The notes under the pieces were generated by a model that saw only the letters and a list, made by a program, of their open reading frames with translations, was not told the DNA's origin and made no database searches. Below, piece by piece: positions 13,566-24,420 of a DNA stretch of 64,000 nucleotides (the stretch's first letter is position 1; each line of letters opens with the position of its first letter). The DNA comes from Sialis fuliginosa (lineage: Eukaryota; Arthropoda; Insecta; Megaloptera; Sialidae): NCBI GenBank assembly GCA_961205875.1, contig OY540809.1, positions 15,450,267 to 15,514,266 of the forward strand, written 5' to 3'. The translations under genes were made by a program, and so were the position numbers.

Positions 13566-13825
13566 GAGGGGGGGGGGAAGAAGTGAAGCTAGTGTGTGCA
13601 GGGGACGGTATGGTAATGCTGAACAAATATATCATTCTACTTGACAGTGCAATTCCCTTATCTCGTCCCTGCTGGCGCTCGACCCTGCCGACGAATGAGT
13701 AGCACCCCCCCCCCCCTCACTCACTCCTCCACCGCCCAACTCTCGCAACGCTCCTCAGACTCCGCGACGTCACCCCGCCGCCCGGATGCCGTACCGACGC
13801 CGAAATGCTTATATTCAGTATCGTG
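13560..13825. promoter_or_regulatory. CpG-rich islet, candidate regulatory element
   Basis: Starts with a GGGG run and has a C-run (13706-13716) and a dense CpG block (CTCCGCGACGTCACCCCGCC). A frame of 79 codons is open here but shows no domain and ends in AT-rich sequence, so I do not call it a gene. Confidence 0.25.
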
Positions 13826-14282
13826 GTACCAATTCTTTTTTTCTTTTTTTATATATATTTCTAGATTGAATTTTATTTGAAGGGGTTCTTGTTAGAAGAC
13901 AAGACTTTTGAAATTATGACGGGATAGAAAAAAATTGACCATTGAAAACAGTGTACGCGATTTATATAAAATCAACTTTCAAATTGGGTCTCAAATGTAT
14001 ATAACAGTTCTCTTAAAGTTTCATGAAATATTTGACATGTTTTTCGTACGCGCAGTAAGTAAACACCAACAAACACTGCACTGTTAAAAATTTTTGTAAA
14101 TTTACTACATTTTTACTAAGCAGTTGCTTTGTAAAATTACAAACTCTCGTATTGTATTGGAATTTTCAAACGCATTCGTAGTAATATTGCAATTTGTAAT
14201 AACAAGAGTACTAAGCAGGTTGCAATTTTACAAATTTTTTGTATTCGTCAGAAACTTGTTGTAATTTTACCATTCAAAGTTG

Positions 14283-15110
14283 TAGAATTAAATCTAAAGT
14301 TTTGTAAAATTTCCATACATATTCGGAATTTAATTTTACCACAATTATCTGTAAAATTACTAACCAAAATTTGCAATTACAATCTCAAGAAGTGATTGGA
14401 AATTTACAAATCATTATTTATTTTTTCAAATTCTGTTTGCATTTTTACAAAAATTCATTCAAGTCATGAGCGCTATGTATTTTTACAAGTCTTGTTTGTA
14501 ATTTTAAGTCTAAAACTTTGTAAAATTTCTACACATATTCGGAATTTAATTTTACCACATTTATCTGTAAAATTACTAACCAAAATTTGCAATTACAATC
14601 TCAAGAAGTGATTGGAAATTTACAAATTATTATTTATTTTTTCAAATTCTGTTTGCATTTTTACAAAAATTCATTCAAGTCATGAGCGCTATGTATTTTT
14701 ACAATTCTTATTTGTAATTTCAAGTCTAAAACTTTGTAAAATTTCTACACATATTCGGATTTTGATTTTACCAAGATTAATAGTAAAATTACTAACCGAA
14801 ACTTGCAGTTACAATTACAGGAAATTTACAAATCATTACTTTTTTTTTTGAAAATTCTGTTTGCATTTTTACAAAATTTCTTTCAAGTCATGAGCGCTAT
14901 GTATTTTTACAATTCTTGTTTGTAATTTCAAGTCTAAAATTTTGTAAAATTTCTATACCTATTTGTAGTCTAATCTTACTACAGTTATCAAAAAAATGAC
15001 TAACTGAAATACGTAATCCAAATTGCAAAAAGTGATTGAAAAATTGTAAAACTTTAATTACTTTAGATTTGTTTATATTTTTACTAGTGTCTCTTACAAT
15101 CATATAGTTT
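14283..15110. repeat. left terminal tandem array, about 216-bp unit, roughly four copies
   Basis: The phrase TTTGTAAAATTTCYAYACAT recurs near 14297, 14513, 14731 and, more diverged, 14939, and CATGAGCGCTATGTATTTTT recurs near 14466, 14682 and 14888. The first two units are nearly identical, and divergence grows inward. The array sits inside the inverted end of the composite transposon. The short frames open in it are by-products of the repeat. Confidence 0.85.
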
Positions 15111-15696
15111 TATGTAATCTTCTAATTCTGCTGTGTAGTTTCAAGTATAAAACTTGGTATATTTATTTTGCATTTTTATAAAATTGTGACTTATGCAGAT
15201 TTAAAATTTAATTTGAATGCAGTTCTAAGTAAAATTAGTAGCAAACATTTATACTTGAATTGCAAGTATGAAGTATAGATTATAAAAAAATATTTTTTTT
15301 TTATTAAAATGTTTTAATATACATGTTGTTTCTGAATATGAAATATGTTAGTTTTATAAAAAAAACCTCATAGAATCGATCAAGTGTATAAAAAAAATTG
15401 TGAAAGAACCGAATTATTCACTGTGGTAAAAAATAGTGATAAAATTTAATTGTAAGTGTAATAGGGTATGTTCAAATCTGCATATCAACATTTTTTATAT
15501 TTGAAAGTAAGTAAATCTTTGCTAATTATTATTTATGAATTATATATAAACTGGTCAAAAAGCCTAAAACAACCTTTATAAATGCTCCATATGCCGGTGT
15601 AAAACAACCTTTAATTTTATTCGAATTTGCAAGTCCCGACCAGCATAGAAAAAATCATTGTTGCGTTTCTTTTGACATGCCGACACAAGTATAGAA

Positions 15697-17504
15697 CAGT
15701 GATTCTCAAAGTGTGGGTCGCGACTCCTAGGAAGGTCGCAGAAAAATTGATGACATAAACCGAGTTTAGTAAGCAAACAATTATTTTTTACTTGGTGTGA
15801 AAACAGTGTCCACTATTCGCTGAATTAACAATGACAGTTCTCTTGCCATTTGCAACCAACTTATTTATAGGCGAGCGGATTATCGAGTCTAGCTCGCTTA
15901 GAAATGACAATAACCGACCAATCGACGTTCTAGTGGCTAAAAATGATTTTATTAAATTCTTTATATTTTTCTGAGAAAAAACATCTATATACATGATATT
16001 TTTTTATGCGGTCCTTCAATAGGTACACACATTTTTTTGTTTAATAAATCTAAATCTGCATTAAAAAATCTGAAAAAATTATGTAAGCTTCATTGGATTA
16101 AAATGAACATTTTTTGTCTCATAAACTTTTTTTTAAAATCAATTGTTTTGAAGATAAAAAATATTTATACTTTAAAAATAGCGAAAAATTCGTATATTTG
16201 TGATTTTTTTTCTCGGAAACTAATTGTTCAATCAAAATAAATCAAAAACAAAAAGAATCAGCCAACTTTGAACTATAACTATATTTTTTTTCATTTTGAT
16301 CATTACTGTAATTAAATGTAAAAACTTCATTAGAGCCGAACTCACTCTTTGCGCCGTAAATCGATACCATGGCTGGCTACAACATTCATTTAATAATAAT
16401 TGAAATATTTAAATACTGGGATGAATGCATCAATAAAAACACTTTAGAATATTTTTATTGCACATTTATTTGTCACGATTATTTTCTTTATTATAATATT
16501 ATACTTATCAGAACATCTACAAAAAATATTTCTGTTCTTGTTGCGGAAAATTTCCTTGTACAGCTAAAACATGCTCTTGTTTGGATTTAGATTTAAAATG
16601 TTGTTCAGTTTGTAGATGTTTTGATAAGTGTAACAATAAAGAAAATAATTGTAACAAATAAATGTGCAATAAAAATATTCTAAAGTGTTTTTATTGAAAC
16701 TTTCATCCCAGTATTTAAATATTTCAATTATTAAACGAAAATTGTAGCCAGCCATGGTATCGATTTACGGCGCAAGGAGTGAGTTCGGCTCTAATGAAGT
16801 TTTTACATTTAATTACAGTAATAATCAAAATGAAAAAAAATCTAATTATAGTTTAAAGTTGGCTGATTCTTTTTGTTTATGTTTTATTCTGATTGAACAA
16901 TTAGTTACCGAGAAAAAAATTCACAAATATACGAATTTTTCGCTATTTTTAAAGTTAAAATATTTTTTATCTTCAAAACTATAGCTTTAAAAAAAAAGTT
17001 TATGAGACAAAAAATGTTTATTTTAATCCAATGAAGCTTACATAATTTTTTCAGATTTTTTAATGCAGATTTAGATTTATTAAACAAAAAAATGTGTGTA
17101 CCTATTGAAGGACCGCATAAAAAAATATCATGTATATAGATGTTTTTTCTCAGAAAAATATAAAGAATTTAATAAAATCATTTTTAGCCACTAGAACGTC
17201 GATTGGTTGGTTAGTGTACTCGAAATAGCTGTAATCCGCTCGCCCTATTATACGAAATGGTATTTTCAGTACTGACCAACATCAAAACAAAGCCGCGCTC
17301 ACTCATCACATTAAATTTAATTTAAAATATTTTAAGTAAACTCAATTAGTTAGTTAAGTTAATGTCGAAAAATATACAAATAATATTTTGTTCAAAGATG
17401 TACTCGAGATAAGTTATTAACTTGTTATTAATTATTATTGATATTAAATTTCGCTATTAATCACAATTATGAGTGATTCAATTCAAAAAGTTTGAGAAAT
17501 ACTG
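15697..17504. mobile_element. non-autonomous hAT transposon with long inverted arms, nested in the composite element
   Basis: Left end CAGTGATTCTCAAAGTGTGG, right end (reverse-complemented) CAGTATTTCTCAAACTTTTT, both typical hAT termini. The flanking 8-mers are GTATAGAA (15689-15696) and GTATAAAA (17505-17512), a target duplication with one difference. Most of the body is an inverted repeat: arms at about 15868-16523 and 16609-17247, roughly 640 bp each, around an 85-bp spacer. The spacer and the start of the right arm hold a Cys-rich frame. No hAT transposase frame was recognised. Inserted after the host element was in place. Confidence 0.85.
16497..16661 (+). pseudogene. fragment encoding a CXC (tesmin/TSO1-like) Cys-rich domain inside the hAT element
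   Basis: A 54-codon open stretch without its own start codon ends in TAA at 16659-16661. Its cysteines follow C-x-C-x5-C-x4-C-x-C-x6-C-x3-C-x-C-x3-C (for example KTCSCLDLDLKC), close to the CXC/CRC DNA-binding fold of tesmin, TSO1 and MSL2, which also occurs in insect transposon proteins. It begins in the left arm, crosses the palindrome spacer and ends in the right arm. An AATAAA follows at about 16668. Likely the last exon of a protein from an autonomous relative, or a captured piece. No upstream exon was identified. The domain call rests on cysteine spacing alone. Confidence 0.5.
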
Positions 17505-17994
17505 GTATAAAACATAGTTTCATGTGAACGCGCTGGCGGAAGGGGTAAATTTTGTTACATTTTATTTTCTCACGATGCTAAGCTACTGCGTATGAGCAAT
17601 AATACGATTTTTGAACAGTCGTTATTAAAAATTTGTTGTGTAAAGATTGATGCTGCTACAAGTGATTTTTTATAATTCTGTTGTTTAATCCAATAATTGT
17701 TTTTAACGTTTATTGAATATATATCTGTTATAATTCAGGTAACTTTTTCACCTACTTACATCTTTAAGCTGTAGCCATTTGTCTAAACAAATGATTTTTA
17801 TTTTTGGAGTTAAAATTTTAAGGCAAAAGAAATATTTTCTTGTTTCAAATAATTTTTTTCCAAAACTAAGATTTTAATATTTGAAATGTGTAATCAAATT
17901 TTGATCAGTGTTTTAAAATTTCACGACAAATAAGTATTACTTCTAACGCGTGTACATAAGTACACATACCCACTTTTTGTTTTGTTTTTTATAG

Positions 17995-19397
17995 ACATGG
18001 ATCATAAATATCGTCTTATATTATATTATATTATATATACATGGCTTCATTTTGAAGAAGATTCTGATAAGGTATATTGCAAATATATGCCAGGCCTGCT
18101 TGATGATCCAAATGTATGCGAAGAACTGCAAGAAATGGTGAAAAATTTAGAACCACCCAAATCTACATAGCCAACATTTCTAGTGGATATTCGCGGAAGT
18201 GCTCGTAAGTAATGATATGTTATTTTAAAATAAATTCTTTACCACAATATTAATTTTTTTACATTTTATTAATTTTTTATGAGCAAAAAAAATATTTTGA
18301 CATATTATTAATCAATTTTTTAGATACTTATAAAGAAGCTGAAAATAAAATCGTTGAGTTAGAAACAAAACCATATGTATACTCGACAGCAAATGAAGAA
18401 TCTGCAAAAAAAAGCAGATACTGATAAGAAGGCTCTGAAGCGCAAATTTGTTGCAAAGAATAAAGAGCTCATTAACAAACAATTTAGTCAAGCAGCATTG
18501 AAATGGACAGACGATCTTGGTATAAAAATTCGTAAGTAGTTTTAATTTTTTTTGGTAAAATTTTTTGTTATAAATATGCAACAAATATATTTTTTTTAAT
18601 GTTAGATTCATCTAATCCTAAAAGTCAACACACAAAAAGAAAAAAATTGAATTCTAAATCGATTTCAATCCCAAGTTGTCACCCATCTGATGACACTGAC
18701 ATTAAGTCAACTTCAACGGAATTTTCCAGTGATGAAGACAACACTAACGGATTAGATCCAAACAATATATTAAATCCAAAAAGGATTGTAAAAAAAAAAC
18801 GCTGAAGAAAAACTCGAGACCAGTGCAAATCAACCAATGACAATAGGTAAAAACATACATCGTTTTTTTTTTCTTTAATGTGTATTGGAAACGTGATTTT
18901 TTTTGTTACAGAAGATCTGCATCAATTCATATCGAGCTGTTTTGTAAGCATCGGCAAACGTTTGTCAAATTTAGGAAGTCAATTAACCAATTATTCAACC
19001 AGATTACAAAGCCTTGAAAATGTCATTGAAAAACTTCATAATTCAACAAGCATTTTGAGTGACGAAATCAGTAACTCTGAGAGTGAATTTGACATGATTC
19101 TTCCACTACAAAATGAAGAAAGTTTTATTAAATTTAATGATAAAATTAAAAATGATGTTGATTTTAAAAAAAAATTGGTAAGTAATCACAAATAAAATTA
19201 TTATTTTTTTATATAAGCCCTATTTTATATAATTCGTTTATAAGACATGAATAATAATTTTCTTTTTTTAGATTTACAAATTGTTATGCTAAATAAACAA
19301 GACAGTAGATATAACCAAGAATATTGGAAAGATACTCCGTGCCTACATTACTCGTGATTTGGCAATTAATTATGTGGCAATCAAAACGTCAGAATAA
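17995..19397 (+). pseudogene. broken DUF4806-family gene of the composite transposon (five exons)
   Basis: Five segments with good splice sites line up: 17995-18204, 18324-18531, 18606-18846, 18912-19177 and 19272-19397. The first three introns share one phase. The N-terminal exon carries MDHKYRLIL and an acidic stretch (HFEEDSDKVYCKYMPG). Exon 2 is Lys-rich and helical, and exon 3 is a Ser/Asp-rich linker (STEFSSDEDNTN). Exon 4 has a coiled-coil-like region (NYSTRLQSLENVIEKLHN) and then PLQNEESFIKFNDKIKND, and exon 5 holds ITKNIGKILRAYITRDLAIN. The last two match the DUF4806 C-terminal domain of insect proteins of unknown function. AATAAA signals follow near 19510-19535. The copy carries about four breaks and is not expected to be functional. 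The family assignment is from memory of its motifs. Confidence 0.7.
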
Positions 19398-19559
19398 TCT
19401 TCAAAAAAAATTTAAAATTTGTGTTAGCATTAAATTATGTTATTATTTTCATAATATAAATTATTGATAACACTGTTATAATTAATGACATATGTTTAAT
19501 TGTTAATTAAATAATTAATAAATTAATATTTAATAAATATTTTATATTTAACACTAAAA

Positions 19560-19971
19560 TACGCTGTTGTAGCATTCATTGATTTAACAATTTTTTTCAG
19601 TAAAATTACAGTCTGATATTGAAATAAAGCTATGCAAGTTATATCCCGATGCATAGTAATATTGCAACGAGCGGTTTGTATTTTTTTCAAATTGACTTGA
19701 TGTAAGTTGGGTAGTAAAAATTCAATACTGCAACAAATAGTTTGTAATTTTTCGAAACTAAATTGGTATTAGTTGGGTTGAAAAATTACGATATATGGTT
19801 GTAAAATTACTAAATGTATTTAATCTAATTTGTTTAGTAAAATTCCGACTATTGTATTGTAATATTACTAAACAATTTTTTAATAAAGGTTAGTAATATT
19901 GCAACAAATAGTTTGTAATTTTTCTAAACTAAATTGGTATAAATTGTCTAGTATAATTACAATAAATTTTT
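19560..19971. repeat. right terminal region of the composite transposon, short AT words
   Basis: Irregular repeats of GTAATATTGCAACAAATAG, TTTGTAATTTTTC and TTAGTAAAATTRC wording occur about every 60-180 bp. They mirror, in reverse, the words of the left end, and lead into the 219-bp duplication. No gene. Confidence 0.7.
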
Positions 19972-20409
19972 GTAAAATTACTAAAATTATTAGAAACATT
20001 TGGCTTAGTAAAATTACGAATAATGTACAGTAATATTACTAAACATAAGTCTAGTAAATGATTAGTAATTTTGCGACAGATGATTTGTAATAGTTTAAAA
20101 TTGAGTTGTGATAAATTGTATAGTAAATTTACAAAACTGTGTTCCATAATTCCGAAAATTGTGGTGCGTAAAAACTTCCTACACATTTTTGTAAAATTAC
20201 TAAAATTATTAGAAACATTTGGCTTAGTAAAATTACGAATAATGTACAGTAATATTACTAAACATAAGTCTAGTAAATGATTAGTAATTTTGCGACAGAT
20301 GATTTGTAATAGTTTAAAATTGAGTTGTGATAAATTGTATAGTAAATTTACAAAACTGTGTTCCATAATTCCGAAAATTGTGGTGCGTAAAAACTTCCTA
20401 CACATTTTT
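19972..20409. repeat. 219-bp tandem duplication in the right end of the composite transposon
   Basis: Two copies (19972-20190 and 20191-20409) look identical by eye. For example, TGTTCCATAATTCCGAAAAT occurs in each at the same offset. The duplication makes a repetitive 158-codon open frame on the minus strand, an artefact and not a gene. The near-identity points to a recent duplication or slippage. Confidence 0.9.
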
Positions 20410-20637
20410 GTAAAATTACTAAAGAAATTTTTGACAGTGTGGTGATATTATGGAAATTATTTCGTACAATCAGAGTCACCAACTGTGTTATAATAAGTTG
20501 AAATATCACTAACCTAAATTCTAAAACAAATCCATAGATAATATTACAGAATAAATACCCCGTTGTAAGCTAATAAGTTGTTAGTTTCTTTATAATAAAA
20601 CTGAATACAGTATAAGATGATTCCATACACAGGGTGT

Positions 20638-21085
20638 CCCACGGGAAGGTGTTGAAACTAATCAGCTGTCATTTTTAAATGGAGTTATTGAAAAAATAAA
20701 TGAAAATATCGTTGAAAAGAGGAGTCTGCAATTTTATTCGGGCTATAGTAGAACAAGCAAGTACGTTCGCGTCAAAATGAATAATCTGACTTTTTCTCTT
20801 GAAAAGTGCTTTTTTTGAGAAGAAAAGTGTTTGACAATTCTAATATAAAATAATTTAATAATTCAATTAAAATAATTTGTTATGTTATTTTTAACAGAAT
20901 TATCGATATTTAGTATATTTTTCATCAATAAAATAAATTGATGCACAAAAATTTTATAAAATTTTATTTATACCCATTAAAAACTGCAGACTTTCTTCTT
21001 TTCGACGCTTTTTTTTTTCAATAATAGCATCCATTTGAAAATGACAGCTGATTAGTTACAACACCTTTCCGTGGGACACCCTGTG
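20638..21085. mobile_element. MITE with CACAGGGTGTCCCAC ends
   Basis: Inverted ends CACAGGGTGTCCCACGGGAA / CACAGGGTGTCCCACGGAAA, continuing to the ATCAGCTGTCATTTT block on both sides (more than 50 bp). TA flanks each side, consistent with a 2-bp target duplication as in Tc1/mariner- or ISL2EU-like elements. A diverged copy lies at 36409-36907. Non-coding. Confidence 0.8.
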
Positions 21086-21089
21086 TATT

Positions 21090-23478
21090 TTTACATTTTA
21101 TTAACTTCTACTTACTTCATCCATAAACCTTATTTAAAAAATAACGAAAAAAAATATGCATTCTTCGATTTAAAGAATTATTTATATCGTCATTCAATGC
21201 AACATTGTTTACAATACTTCATACACACGTACCAAGCTCATTAAATTCATAAACGACACAAAAGATTCTTGTATATGAGACTACAAAAATAAAATATCTT
21301 AGCATCTGTGCGTCCAGATATCAGAATCGAGAATTATAATAATATATATATATAAAAAAGAAAAAGTACAAGAAACATGACACACACAAATACCGTGAGA
21401 TGTGTGCAGCGTTTTCCCACAAAGATTATAATTAGGTGGATGTGTGTACGTGCAGTGGCGCTATCTAGAAAGTACGTGCGGGGGTCGTGTATGTACATGA
21501 ATAATAAATGTATATATTCAAATCGATCATTTTTGACGTGAATAACATCTAGTGTTTCAAGCCAGAAACTTGATGTAACGCGCAGAGATCAGTTTTGCGC
21601 GCAAGCGTAAATGTAAAATCAGAATATCTCAACACTCAGAGCAGTCACCACGCAGGTTTTGGTCTCTAATTAAAGATCTTGATTAGAATACAAAACATTT
21701 AACCTGTTTTAATGGGTAATAAATTTAATATTATAAAAAAATATGAACAAAAAATTAAATTTTGTATATCCACGATTACGCATGGAAATACTAAATAACT
21801 GAATTGAAGAAAAATAAAATAAAACCGACTTCAAAAACTGTTAAATTTAATTACTATAATATACTTTTTAGTGTTTTTTTTTATAATTAAGTATTAATAA
21901 GTATAATTTTTTAGGGTGGGTAGATTTAACTTTTTCACGTTGGCGCCAGTGTACGTACGACACATACATACACGGTGAAGGTGTTAAACTTAACCAGTTG
22001 GTAACAAATCATGGGACGCAGTAGGTGACGTAACAGCGGGACGCGCTATGTGGACATTAACAAGGCTGCCCGCGGTGAGGCTTCATTTGCATACATCGGT
22101 AACGCGATACACACAAGCCTCGAAGGCCTTTTTGTAGTAGGTACCGGCCGCCGGCGGTGTTGGTACAACCGTTCCGTCGGATTGTGTCGTCCAGTAACAT
22201 CGGAGAGAGAGAGAGAGACGCTATTAAAAATAAACTACATATCATGATAAATTGTTTGAATGTTTCTCAATATGCAGGAGCTCTACTGTAAGACTGGCCT
22301 AAATAATTTTCTAATCATTATTGCTTCCGAAGATACGGAAAGCTTTGCGATCGTTTTTCAATGAGAATAAAATGTTCACTTGATCTTTCCGATTCAGATC
22401 AAGACAAACACTTTTTTCCGTGTCTGAACCACTTAACCGATCTTAATGAAACTTGGTTGGTTGTTGGATATGGCTAGAGGACGGTCCCGGTGTAAGAAGT
22501 CAGGGTTACATCTCAAAATAGTTATTTTTCAAGATATCTCAAAAACGACACATTTCACGTGAAAATTTTATAGAATCTTTTTTGTAGAGCATTTAAGTCC
22601 ACTACAACTTTGCAGTAAAACATTCCATTTTACTAGAGAATTTAAATTTAAATTAAAATTGTTAAAAAACTAAAAATAAACGAAAATAATCAGGCGCGTA
22701 TTAAGAAAAGATTCACAAACTTTTGCAAATAGAGTTTTTTTTGTTGAGAATATCGTATATCGATGCTCTACTGTATTCATATCTGTCCTATTAAAAAGCT
22801 ATCGGTTCCTGCAAAAATGCCATCAGATCTTAAAACATAAAATTCTGATGTCAATGTTGAATTCTATGATTTATAAATCATTAACAATGAAAAAAACCCG
22901 ATTCTTTATTGTACAAAATTGTATTATAATTCGATTATAGTTTTTTAAGTTGCACAATCATTGGGTGGCCTCATAAAAACGTCGGGCATTTAATTTTTTC
23001 TCAACGTAATGTAAATTCCGTTCCATCAGTGCACAGCTAACTAACAATCTATCACAACTTGTAGCAGTAGTAGAGAGTTTTTGTACGTTTTCACACTTAA
23101 TTGATTTAGTTCTTCAACATCACTCACTCATGAAATAGACAACTTTGTCTATTTTCTTTTTAGTAAAAAATCATAACAATGCGACTGGCCGAAAGAAGCT
23201 AAGCATGCGGATATGAAATATAAGAATGTCATCTCAGGTATCTAAATTATTTCCTTTGATGTATTTTTTTTAAATTTTACCGTAGAAAATATGGTTTGGG
23301 ACTGTATTCATTTTTAATAGATTCGTAAATTATTTAACTACATACAGTACTAAAAAACATTACGTAATGGAGTAATTTCTTTGTTCCATTTACGCGGTTT
23401 TTTACGCGCTGTTTTCATGGAACCAATTAATCGCTTAAACGAAGAGATTACTTTATCTAGAAGTTTAAAAATATATTA
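21090..23478. other. gene-free intron stretch with one GC-rich islet and old repeat pieces
   Basis: AT-rich. 21410-21490 and 21940-22220 are more balanced. 21809-21850 is a fragment of the GAAGTCGGTT family. 22385-22640 (TGAACCACTTAACCGATCTT, TTCAAGATATCTC) looks like the tail of a decayed non-LTR element. 23380-23460 shares GCTGTTTTCATGGAACCAAT with 320-390. No gene. Confidence 0.5.
22020..22215. promoter_or_regulatory. candidate conserved non-coding islet
   Basis: A balanced CpG-containing block with ATTTGCATA (a POU-type octamer half) near 22087 and an inverted GGCCGCCGGC, ending in a GA run. Frames are open on both strands over it, which argues against either being coding. Role inferred. 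Confidence 0.3.
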
Positions 23479-23653
23479 TCCATACTATAATATTATAAAT
23501 ACGAAAGTAGCTATGTCTGTCTGTATGCTTGTTACCTTTACACGTTGAACCGATCTTTATGAAGTTTGGAAGTTCTGGGAAGGACATAGGCTACTTTGTA
23601 TCCCAATAAATAAATACAAATTCTACGCGGACGAAGTCGCGGATGAAAGATAG
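23479..23653 (+). mobile_element. Helitron-like repeat (Lep1/MINE type)
   Basis: Starts TCCATACTATAATATTATAA and passes AACCGATCTTTATGAAGTTT. It ends with hairpin ACGCGGACGAAGTCGCGG and a decayed TAG end. Confidence 0.8.
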
Positions 23654-23693
23654 TTTTAATATGGTTTATGGAAAAAAAATTGTTGGTATATAG

Positions 23694-23990
23694 CAGCGAT
23701 TTCCAAACTGAGAGGCGCTCCTCCCTAATATGAAATCCAAATATCGAGACCGTTTAGTAGTAGAAAAAGAGATACGAGTAGCACTCTCCTCAATGACACC
23801 TAGATTTAATGAAGTTTGTGCTAATAAACAAGCACATTCATCTATCAATTACGTTTTTTTAATTTATTTAATTAATACATTTTATACCTTTTTAAAATTT
23901 ATCTTTATTATTTTATACAATAGGGGGGGGGGGGGGGGCAAGATTATATTCTTTTAAAGAAGGCGTAAACATAACGTTTGGAAACCACTG
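23694..23990. mobile_element. hAT-type MITE with perfect 8-bp target duplication
   Basis: Ends CAGCGATTTCCAAACTGAGA / CAGTGGTTTCCAAACGTTAT. Flanked by GTATATAG at 23686-23693 and 23991-23998, a perfect duplication. It contains a run of 16 G at 23923-23938. The open frames inside are not genes. Confidence 0.85.
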
Positions 23991-24234
23991 GTATATAGTA
24001 TCATCGAAAGTTGATAATTAACAATTTTTGATTATGTAAAAACAATATAAAAATCAAGAAACTATGATTCTAAATTCAACACCTTAAAATCATTTCATAA
24101 AATCTATAGAAAAATCAATTTTTTTTCAACAGAGGCAGTCCACTTTATAAGCTATTTTTACTAACTAATAATGATTAAATGTTACCATTTCAACAAAAAC
24201 GAACGTATATATGACGTCACATATCAACTGATTT

Positions 24235-24420
24235 TTTGTTACCCTACTTGAAATATATTATAACTAAATAATGTTTTCACTTATCGCTAACTATTTACTT
24301 AAAGATTGTTTTTACAGAAATTAAATCTTCCTCGGGGAACACTTTATCCATTAGTAAAAACCGGAATAAAATTCGTGCACAGACAGATAGACGCGACGAT
24401 GGACGTTGTTTTATGCTATG
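24235..24420 (+). repeat. interspersed repeat fragment, ACCGGAATAAAAT family
   Basis: Shares TAATGTTTTCACTTATCGCT and AAAACCGGAATAAAATTCGT with the copies at 5780 and 41205, and ends in CAGACAGATAGACGCG and a TTTTATGCTATGTATA tail. Confidence 0.6.

Larger units (their letters stand above)
14079..20439. mobile_element. 6.4-kb composite DNA transposon with repeat-array ends, carrying a DUF4806 gene
   Basis: The left end reads CACTGTTAAAAATTT. The right end, reverse-complemented, reads CACTGTCAAAAATTT, so the termini are inverted repeats. Both terminal kilobases are built of short words such as TTTGTAAAATTAC and its complement, arranged as arrays of about 216 bp (left) and 219 bp (right). Between them lie a broken spliced DUF4806 gene (17995-19397) and a 1.8-kb hAT element inserted later (15697-17504). 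Without the hAT the element is about 4.5 kb. I see no transposase, so either the DUF4806 gene is cargo or this copy is non-autonomous. Only TG flanks both sides, so the target duplication is not resolved and the superfamily is unassigned. Confidence 0.75.

Noticed and set aside
17700-17760. ATTCAGGTAACTTT as an extra exon border of the DUF4806 gene
   Set aside because: No open frame leads into it, so an untranslated first exon cannot be supported from sequence alone.
19929-20405. 158-codon repetitive frame on the minus strand
   Set aside because: It is only the translation of the 219-bp tandem duplication in the transposon end. No protein family is recognisable.
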